From Cinclus cinclus (taxonomy: Eukaryota > Chordata > Aves > Passeriformes > Cinclidae), in assembly GCF_963662255.1 (NCBI RefSeq), contig NC_085049.1, forward strand, positions 52,375,158 through 52,439,157: a DNA stretch of 64,000 nt, written 5' to 3'. A program made the position numbers and the translations under genes. The notes below the pieces were generated by a model. The model ran no database searches. It saw nothing but the letters and a program-made list of their open reading frames with translations, and was not told the DNA's origin. Position 1 is the first letter of the stretch. Each line of letters starts with the position of its first letter. Of the stretch, positions 55,401 through 64,000 are shown piece by piece.

Positions 55401-58119
55401 GTGAAGATCGTGTTTGGAATACTGCAGATACAACATGACTGGTAAGGCTTAAGAGGAATAAACGAAATAAAAGATTTTTGCGCACAAAGGTATCACCAGT
55501 GAGTCAAGACATGTACACTCCATTGATCACTGGATGCTTGAGCATACGCTAGATTAACATCATTTCCACTTTTTCGAAATATTTGCTTTCAGATACTGAA
55601 AGTGGGTTACACAGACCGTGGATTCATTTGGTGTGGCCGTCTGAGAAGGAATTCTGCAGTGTATCCAAAGGGGCCAGGGGCTGTAACGTGATGTGTGAAG
55701 AGAGGCTGAAGCAGCTGATTCATTTTTGCCTAAAGAGACAGGACTTACAGGGGCTTCTTGCTGCCATCTTCAGCTCTGGGACAGTATTCCCACTTGCAGG
55801 TGATCCTGCTGTCCAGAGGCTTGGCACCCCCTTGGCATATTGCTTTCTTCAGGCTTTCTTCAGCAGTCACGCCCCAGTGAGGACAGGACTCTGCTGGTCA
55901 ACCACTTCAGCAGAGCCAGAGTGAGACATTTTGCATGACAGATACCACTGGGGCTAACTCCTGACATATGTGTTAGAATTCAAAAATGTAGAGAGAAAGA
56001 TAACAGCAACTAAATTAATGCAGAGACATTGCAAAGTCATGCATTACTTCTGCAAGGATTTTCCAGGGAAGAATCATGCATGGTTTTTGATAGAGAACGG
56101 AGTATTTGTGAGGTTATGCCTGTAAAAAAACCCAGCACTTCAAAACTGGGCTTTCATGAAAAAAAAATACAAAAATTAAAAAAAAAAAAAAAGGGATTTA
56201 TTTAAAATTAAATGGAATTAAATGGCTGTAATCCATGTCTGGATCTACAAAAAGCAGATTTTATGCACAGATATACTAAGATAATTCAATGTACCACAGA
56301 AAAAGGTGGAAGTAAAGCTCTCAATTTATGTAGATTGAAATGCTATTTTTTGGCCAATTTAACAGATGAATAGAACACTTGATTCAATCTTTCTGAAATT
56401 CAGCTCAGGAGAAACTAATAGCTAAACTTCAAATGACAAGAATTACAGGAATTACTGGAGGATTGATAAAAGCTTTCCAACAGTGAGAGAGCAGCAGACA
56501 GTTCTTCAATATCTGGTAGCACAGTAGTTGCTAGCAATGTTCCTAAAATAACTTGGCACTAAACTTCTTTAATAATGCAGACATGACTTTAATAAAACAG
56601 TCATGACTGTGGTAGAAAAACAGTAAAAATACTGATTGTATTTGTTGATGATACAACTATGCAAGCATTGTCAATACAGGGTATGTTCTTGTATAAAAAT
56701 TACTTATTTCAACTGGATTAATAGAAATCAGATTAAATTTAATAGCAGATAATATAAAGTGATGCAGCCTTCCCCTAAATGGTGGGTCATCACAACCCTG
56801 CTACTGGTATCCCACTTCTGTTGAAAGCTAGAATTTAGCAAAGAAGTAAGGTGGAAATGTACTTGGCTGTCCTACATAAAGGCAGGATTACAAATTAGTG
56901 AATTCATTTATCCAGAAAATTATATGACTGTGTTGAAAAGGCAACTCCAGTAGAAACCAAGACACTGGTGATACTTATCTGAAATACTTTTTTAGTTTTG
57001 ATTGCCTATGTCCAAGATCAATAAATTAAAACTAAAATAGTTACACAAAATCTCTGCTGGATGGGTAAGTAAAGCAGGAGGAATGTCTTCTGCAAAGAAC
57101 CAGAGCTTGTTATCTGAGGCTAAACAAGTCAAAAGGGCATGTCTTTGTTAAGATATTCAGTAGGAGAGTTAAAACTCAAAGAAATATTGCCATTTAGGCT
57201 AAAAGCCAATGTTTGTACAAGAACAAAAAGGGAGAAAACAATTATAAATACACTCAAACTGGAAATGAGGCAAAAGACCCGGTCTGCTGGAACAATATAT
57301 TTTGGGACTATCTTTGAAGGAGAATGGTGGGGGAGGAAAAAAAGTTATTTTAAGCTAACGCTATGAACAGTTTTGAAAGTGAATTCATTAAATGCTACCT
57401 GTAATAATAAAGAAGTAAGTTTTGTGATCCAGGAAGTTTATTCTAATTTTGTGCTTCTTTAAAGCACTCTAAGCTAAGAAATGATAGGAATTTGCATCCC
57501 ATCCTCTGTTTATTTTAAAGCATATGTTCAAATTGGAGGTACTCTTGTGAAAGCAACAATGCCTATTGCAAACTGATGTATTTGACATGTGAAATCATTC
57601 TGCACAGAGCAATACAGAAATAGATCACATTAAAATGTCTTGTTTCAGTGGTTATAATTTTACTGAAATCTTAATGTAGCAATGAAAAGTTGTCTAAACT
57701 TGCATGCTTATTTTCTTCTGGAATTATTTTGCCATCTTACTCCTTTGTACTGAGATACTCTCACTGCAGGTTAAATAAATGACCTTTTAAGGAGCCGAGT
57801 CAATGATGTTAAGACAAATCCCTTGATGTACAAGTCCACAGCTGTGTGTGCCAAGTTACTGGTGCAATTCTTGGAGTAGTACATGAAGTTAACTGAAAAT
57901 ATGCAGTAGAATTAATTTTTTTGAAGATGCAAATAATTGCTTTTTTATATGTATTGAAGATAGTAGTGAAAGCCTTGCAAAACATGGGAGTATTTATCTA
58001 TTAATCCAGCAGGTAGGGCAGAATATGCAGTTCTCTGCATTCCTTTTTTTGCTTCCATCCCCTCTACCTGGTACACCAGTTTGCTACAAACATTTATATA
58101 ATGAAAGGTATTTATTCTA

Positions 58120-58150
58120 AATAATAACAATAATAATAACAATAATAATA
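58120..58150. repeat. (AAT)n microsatellite with AAC interruptions
   Basis: About ten AAT/AAC units in a row. Confidence 0.9.
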
Positions 58151-59378
58151 TGAATATGATGATGGGAAGCTGGTTGTAAATTAAAAAAAATAAAATATAT
58201 TATTAGTACTGGATTATATTCTTGTTTTTAAATATAATATATGGTTCTGACTTTATAGGTATATAAAAAGTAAATTACAGGCACAGAATTGTTTCCCAGA
58301 AACATTTTAACTAATTAAGGTAAAAGTAATTACAATGCAATAGTAGAACTTACTGTATTCTGTAATTCAATAAATATGGGAAAAAATGGTTTCTGAAGTA
58401 ATTTGTTAAATTTCAAAACCAAAATACACAGAAGAAGAAAAAGAGCAGTGAAAACAAGTCTAAATTCAGAAGCCAGGAATGATAATCCTGAAGAGCATAG
58501 ATAATTTATCCTCAAATACAAAATGTTGTAGCTAATTTAAAATAATCTTCCTGAGAAGCAGAAGTTTAATCTAAAACCTAGGATTGTGTCCCAATATTCA
58601 TCCCTCTGTGCTTTCTTGGTGTATAAATACCTATTTTCCAGAGTTCACCTCCCTCTGGGCACTGGTCCCTCTGTGTCTCTACCTGCTGTGCTAGAGCCAA
58701 ATCCTTATGTGTCTGTGGTCTGTAAAGAGGGTGCAGGCACTTTATCATCCATCCCTATTCAACAAACTCTTAAAAGTAAATACAGCTTCATTTCAGGTTT
58801 ATATTACACAAAACCAGTTAACTAGACAGTTAATTTAACAATCCAAAGAGGCTTTTTTGTGTGTTTTTACTATATTATGGCTGTTACCACTTCTTTCCTC
58901 CCTTAAGGATCATATTCTTCTCTTACCTGCAATCTTTCCAGAAAGTCTTGGCTACCTTCAAAACCTTTATTTCCTAGAAGATGTATGGTTTCACCTGTTT
59001 CTGAACAATTTTGTACCTTTATGTGCTAGACCGGTGAGATGCTTAAATGTCTGGAGGGAGGCAAGGTTGAAGTTCCAGTCCTCAGTGACCCTGCTCTGCT
59101 GCCCTGCAGAGGTTTCCTCATGCACAGACTTCAACAGCACCCTCAGCTCCTGCTTGTTGAGATCTTGTGGGGTGAAGCTTCTGTCAGTACATGCCTGTGT
59201 GTTTCCAAGCCATTGGAGGCACCCAGGTGCTCAGTTCTCAGCCTTCAGAAGGTGGAAACACGTGAGCTCATGTTCCTGTGGACCCTTACTCCCTTGGCCA
59301 TCCTTAAAATGCATTGGCAAGATTCAGCTTTGCCCATACATAAGTCATAAAAATAAATTTAATCTTTTTTTTTGGTGG

Positions 59379-59384
59379 TTTTTT

Positions 59385-59415
<31 letters not shown>
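59379..59415. repeat. T18 run plus (GT)9 microsatellite
   Basis: Eighteen T at 59379-59396, directly followed by a perfect (GT)9 at 59398-59415. Confidence 0.92.
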
Positions 59416-62400
59416 CTAGCAACTGTTAGTACAGGTTTGCTTTGTATGCCGAATTTTGGGGTGTAAAGATAGCCTCTTGATTTGACACTGGCATCAGTCT
59501 GCAGAGGGGCTACATTCTAAGGCAAATTTCTCATACTCTCTGCCTGAGAATATTCCATTGAGAGCAGCAGGGATTAAGTTTATTTCCTCGTTAGGACACA
59601 AACTCTCAGGAGTCAGCAATCCCCCTGACACTGGACCTATTCACATTGCATCTGAGAACTTGAGTCATCTTTCACACTGCTTTATCTCATCTTTATTGAA
59701 AATGACAGCTTTGGTTTATTTTAATTCTCTCCTGTATTCACTGAGGAGAGCTTGTTTGTGTGGATTTTTTCTGGCTAGAATGATGTGCTTTTGCAGAGGG
59801 AAAAAAAGTAATCTTTAAACAATCTAATACAAAACTATAAGGATTTTGCTTTTTAGATATCTCTGAGTTCTGACCTACAACAATTAAGTGTTTAATTATT
59901 CAGCTTTGAACTCAGAGCCCAGATATGTCTCATAGATGAAAAGAATATTGATTAGATTTTTCCCAAATGTGGGATAAATTAGGCTAGCTGTGGAAAAAGC
60001 GTTTCCTCCTCCTCCTGTCACTTCTATTCCAGAGTAGGTTTTTTTGTTTGTTTTGTTTCTTTTCCAATTTTCTTTTTGGGAAAACTGTCTGTTTAAATCA
60101 AGTTATCTCATAATGTAGAAGACATACTCAATTAATCCAGGAAAAAATTGATCCAATTTGAGAAGAAGATCTTGCGTTCTTCTATAATTATTAAAGAACA
60201 TATTAGGGGGTGAAAGAGATGTATTAGATATCACAACCATTATCACTGAGCACATTTTATTAAGGTTAGCATCAACGTGAAATGTTAAAGGTAATACAAG
60301 GATAATGATAATTGGGCAAATAATTACCAGGCAAAAGCAATTCTCATTAATCTGTTCAATCATTTTACTTCCAAAATATCATTGGAGTGTAATTCAAAAG
60401 GAGTATGTTGAAAAACCCATGGGGGTATGGAAGAGGAACAATCATACATATATACATATATGTGTATATGCAATATTTATATGTACCTACATATAGTATT
60501 GGTATATAATATTGTCTACTAGAGATTACGTAATGTATGTGTACTTAAAAGTTTTCTGGCTGTTTTACCACATAGTTATTCATACATTTTAATGAGTTTC
60601 TTAGGAGAGTCTATGCCTGTATGCTATTTTTCATAGCTCTACTAGTTTATCATTTCCTTCTTTTTTTAAAGACAAAATCAGATCCCATGGGGGTTGAAAT
60701 TTTCAGAAAGATTTGTATTGGCTACATGGACAAGCTATTGTTTGACTGAAATAGGAAATCTAGTGAGACCAAAGAAATTTTTTGCAGCGTATTCACTGCA
60801 TCTTAATTGATTGTGCCCATGTCTTCATTCCACAGTAAATCAAAGGAATGTAACACTAGGCTGAAGGTGGCAGCTTTCAATCATCTAACATATTACAGAT
60901 TCATAGCCTGCCTTTTCCTCACAGTACGGGAATGAAAGCAAATAAAAGTATTGGTTACAGTATTGTCAGCCTGCCATATCACTGAAATTAGTAAGTAAAT
61001 AAACTAGGAAAAAATATTGTCCTAATAATTCAGTAAAAGTTTTGTGCAAGATATTACTTTGATTAAGTGTAATTTTGTATAATGAATGTGGAATTTTCAC
61101 TGTATTCCCTATTCAAAAAGTATTTCCAAAAAGATTTCTTAAGTCATAATCATAGCTATCCCCACAGATTTTTTTTTTTTTTTTTGCTATGTAAACACAT
61201 TGACAACATTCAAAATGGAAATTGTACTTTTACTTACACTTTGCTTGCTCTTTTATTCCTCTTGAGTAATTACATTTGGAAATAATAGCAAAGTAGAATA
61301 ACTCCTTTAATAATAGAAATTTTTACATATATTTTCAGGTAACCTGTGTAGGTATATCACACAGAGAGATAAGTGAAATCAGATGAGGAAGAAAACTGTG
61401 TGGGACCTAGAGCAAGAGGGCTTGAAAGAAAAGGAGGTCCTGGGGTTAAATATCTTTCATAACTCTCACATGCATATAAACTGCTCTGCTCTTAAATCAT
61501 TGTGTTTGTTCATATTTTTTAATCTCTATTGAATTGCACACATGGAAAAGCACATAAACTCCCAAGAAACTCATGGGGGTTTATTACACTCTGACTATGC
61601 AGGTAGCTGAGCACTACAGTGAGCAATGAATTCATATAACTTTGATGTAAAATCCTGCTTAAAGATAATATTTGTAATGAGATTTTAAAAACATTGGTGG
61701 TGTGGTAGAGGGAATATAATTTTGGTAAGGCTAATCACAAATTCTGTAGAACTGTACTTCAGGTTGTGGGATCTTTGATGACAGCAATATTTAAAAAAGG
61801 AAAATATTTATAAAGCCTTTAATTATATATATACAGTTTTCTGTGTATTAGAAGGTGCACGTCAGAAATCAAACCTAACAGACTGGAAATCTGAGGTATA
61901 GTTTTCAAAGCAACCTGAAAGATGAATCCTGAAAATCTGGTGATTAATAATTTGTTGCAGTTAGTCTGTTAATAATTAATGCTGCTAATAGTAGGTATTT
62001 AACAGAATGCTAAATGTTAAACTCCTCAGAGTATCTTAATCTTAATAAACATATCCTTATGTTTATTTGGCCTTACTGGATATTCGGCTTTTGTTTTGCA
62101 TTTGTAGAGGTCAGCACTTCTGATTGTATACCAGACCATTTTTCTATTAGGTCTGTAAGATCTCAAGTTGTCAGAATAAACTCTAGGCTTTTTTTTTTTT
62201 TTTTTAATGATCAGAGGAAAACACTGAAGATCTGACCTTTGATTTTCTTTATTATTTCCATTTTTATATGACTAAAATAAAAATTGGTAGCTTTTAAGGT
62301 CAAAAATATATTTAAAAAATTAGTATGAAATACTGCCCTCCATGAAAATTTTGATGGATTCTTTTCCCAGTAGACTTATCCTTGAAATGCTGGCTAGTGA

Positions 62401-63054
62401 ACTGAATGAAGTCCAAATTGTCTATGTATTCTGAGCAGAACTGAATTCCATGTACATATATTGTGTATGCAACTTGCAGTGAACACTTTAAAACTTGTAC
62501 AAAAAATGAAGCTGTTGTGAGTTTTGCTTCAATGAAATTTCAGAGTTAGGATTTTTTGACTCACAATGAAGCTAAGGATCAAATAATCAAATTCCAAAGA
62601 AATCTCTGAAGTGTCAATAACCACTGGTCTTCCTGGGTGGTAGCGATGTATGTTTCTATCTCAGAGAACAGATACAATGCATCTATTCTAAAGGCAGGTT
62701 TTAAAATACTCTGTTTTGAACCCAAGACACCAACATTCTTACTGGACCACTGCCATCAAACAAGAACTGGCAGATAATCTTAGGAAAGAATAATTTAGGA
62801 AAAACAATAAATAAAAATAAATAATCTCAATTGTAACAAATAACCCCCTTTAAAATAGATATTTGTATATAAGTTGCTTAATAATTACTCTCATGCTTCA
62901 CCAAATATATTATTAAAATGGGAGTTAATTATATCAAGGGTCATAGGAAAATAATTTATGCTATTCTTAAGAGTCATATTTGAATGATTCGACAGTATCA
63001 TGGATAATAAATATTCATAAATAAAGCATTGTTAAAAAAGCAAATTTATAGAGC

Positions 63055-63731
63055 TTTATTGTGTATTGCTCAAATGAATTTTGAAGATTCAATTCCGGGC
63101 AATGTTGACACAGCAGTCTCTTTGGGATACGGAAAATCTGCCAGGATGTTTGGTGGATGAGCAGCAGGTTGGGAAAAGCTGCACTGCTGGAAGAAGCATG
63201 GCCACCAATCTTGTAATGACCTGGTAATGGGCCTTGTGAGTAATCTTGTAAGTGACCTCGTAAATTAGATCTTCTTAGGAGATTTGCTAATTCTCTTAGC
63301 AGTGAGGTAGCCAAGAACAGAGGAGGACAGTCAGGGCCAGAATCTTCCAATTTACTGGAAAGTACTTTCAAAAAGTAAACAAATTCTGTCAAAGCAGGAT
63401 CCATTGTGTGTTTGTTGTATGTGTGAATATTTTTTGTCTTCATTGTGAGATAGCCTTTAGTTATAAATCTGAATTCTAAAGGTACTTTGACTGAAGCATG
63501 GTTTGAAGGCACAAGTGCTTCCCAGTGCACGCAAGTTCTCAGTGAAGGCACTCAGGTTCTCACTGCTGTGCAGTAAAACATTCACGACTGAAATAATTTA
63601 CATGATATCTTGGTAATGTCCAGCCCACCTTCTGATTGCAGATGAAAATACTTATTGTCTTTGTAAAAGGTTTATTAGTTTGGGTTACATTCTACTTTCT
63701 TCTTCTACAGCTTCTTCTACAGCCTCTTCGT
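63055..63731 (-). other. Candidate terminal exon of an unknown minus-strand transcript
   Basis: On the minus strand an acceptor (gggtttttccag) precedes 63731. One frame then reads EEAVEEAVEEESRM and stops at 63687-63685. An AATAAA lies just after at 63676-63671, and another at 63060-63055. A 178-codon open frame (63551-63015) falls in what would be 3' UTR and resembles no family I know. The acidic peptide is not the KITLG C-terminus as I remember it. It could equally be chance. Confidence 0.2.
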
Positions 63732-63750
63732 CTGGAAAAACCCAAAATCA
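63711..63750 (+). other. Candidate small plus-strand exon with tandem acceptors
   Basis: A strong pyrimidine tract and acceptor end at 63710 (cttcttctacag). A second acceptor ends at 63722, and a consensus donor (AAATCA/gtaagt) follows 63750. Exons of 40 or 28 nt would result. No frame can be assigned. It overlaps the opposing minus-strand candidate, so at most one is likely to be real. Confidence 0.2.
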
Positions 63751-63838
63751 GTAAGTTGGAGTTACACTGAATTGGGCCATTTGCAAGGTTTACCTAGAAA
63801 TCAGTGTTAAGGATGCTGTGAGTATACATGTGTGTATG

Positions 63839-63862
63839 TATATATATATATATATATATATA
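63839..63862. repeat. (TA)12 microsatellite
   Basis: Perfect TA dinucleotide repeat flanked by TGTG and CACAG. Confidence 0.93.
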
Positions 63863-64000
63863 CACAGTGCAGTGACTCATTGTGACCCAAATCTGGGGGA
63901 AAAAAAACCAAAACATTTAAATAAAAGAAGAAGGAAAAAAGCTAGTAAAAATTAAGAAATGTTTGGGACATTTTTCCATTTCAAAAATTAGGGTTAAATG

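Larger units (their letters stand above)
48621..62990. other. Intergenic region downstream of TMTC3
   Basis: About 14 kb of AT-rich sequence with no recognisable coding exon. It holds simple repeats and small tandem arrays: G-runs at 49061-49075 and 51700-51714, a 21-bp tandem at 50361-50417, a 13-bp tandem at 52421-52459, (AAT)n at 58120-58150, T18 and (GT)9 at 59379-59415, and T-runs near 61171 and 62190. Frames such as 55583-55924 and 58857-59429 have no family likeness. In other amniotes KITLG follows TMTC3 at a distance, but none of it is seen. Confidence 0.65.

Noticed and set aside
55583..55924. 113-codon plus-strand frame, considered as a CR1 or retroviral remnant
   Set aside because: No reverse-transcriptase, integrase or gag motif can be seen, and there is no flanking LTR or CR1 tail.
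58857..59429. 190-codon plus-strand frame in the intergenic region
   Set aside because: It ends in translated T-run and GT-repeat (Phe, then Val/Cys), shows no domain, and two frames overlap it. Chance is the simplest reading.
62990..64000. KITLG as the expected next gene on the minus strand
   Set aside because: No readable exon matches the conserved KITLG cytoplasmic tail or ectodomain. In other genomes KITLG lies much farther from TMTC3.

Overview
The window is vertebrate nuclear DNA, most likely avian. Two 3' ends of CR1 LINEs, carrying the tail octamers typical of birds, lie near 25.4 and 25.9 kb. Introns are short, interspersed repeats are very sparse, and the gene order matches the CEP290-TMTC3 block of amniotes. 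There are two protein-coding genes, arranged head to head. I recognised both by reading exon translations against remembered vertebrate family sequences, not by a database search.

Left part (1-18.6 kb, minus strand): the 5' half of CEP290. Twenty-three coding exons (exons 2 to 24 in the human numbering) are laid out with splice sites. They join in frame for 2,589 nt, or 863 codons, with no frameshift or stop. The C-terminal two thirds of the protein lies beyond the left edge. CEP290 is a long coiled-coil scaffold of the ciliary transition zone and centriolar satellites.

Middle (about 18.4-19.35 kb): a CpG island acting as a bidirectional promoter. It holds a near-consensus ZNF143/THAP11 site and an NRF1-like site. 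A candidate noncoding CEP290 exon 1 (donor at 18594, minus) and a candidate noncoding TMTC3 exon 1 (donor after 19017, plus) lie less than 450 bp apart.

Right-centre (19-48.6 kb, plus strand): complete TMTC3. Its thirteen coding exons give a 913-residue ER multi-pass protein. The order is an N-terminal membrane part with an early Asp-Asp motif, DUF1736, TPR repeats, then a lysine-rich tail. Family members are O-mannosyltransferases that act on cadherins. The 5' leader carries an overlapping upstream ORF, and there is a good candidate for an extra leader exon at 26499-26617.

Right end (48.6-64 kb): intergenic, AT-rich, with microsatellites and G-runs. In other amniotes the next gene is KITLG, but I see none of it here. 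Around 63.7 kb, strong splice signals face both ways. They may mark a transcript that I cannot name.

I found no CRISPR, operon-like or otherwise novel multi-gene system. The window is a conserved two-gene locus. The points worth checking are the shared promoter, the TMTC3 leader, the in-frame exon layout of CEP290, a G-quadruplex candidate, and the unexplained splice signals near the right edge.
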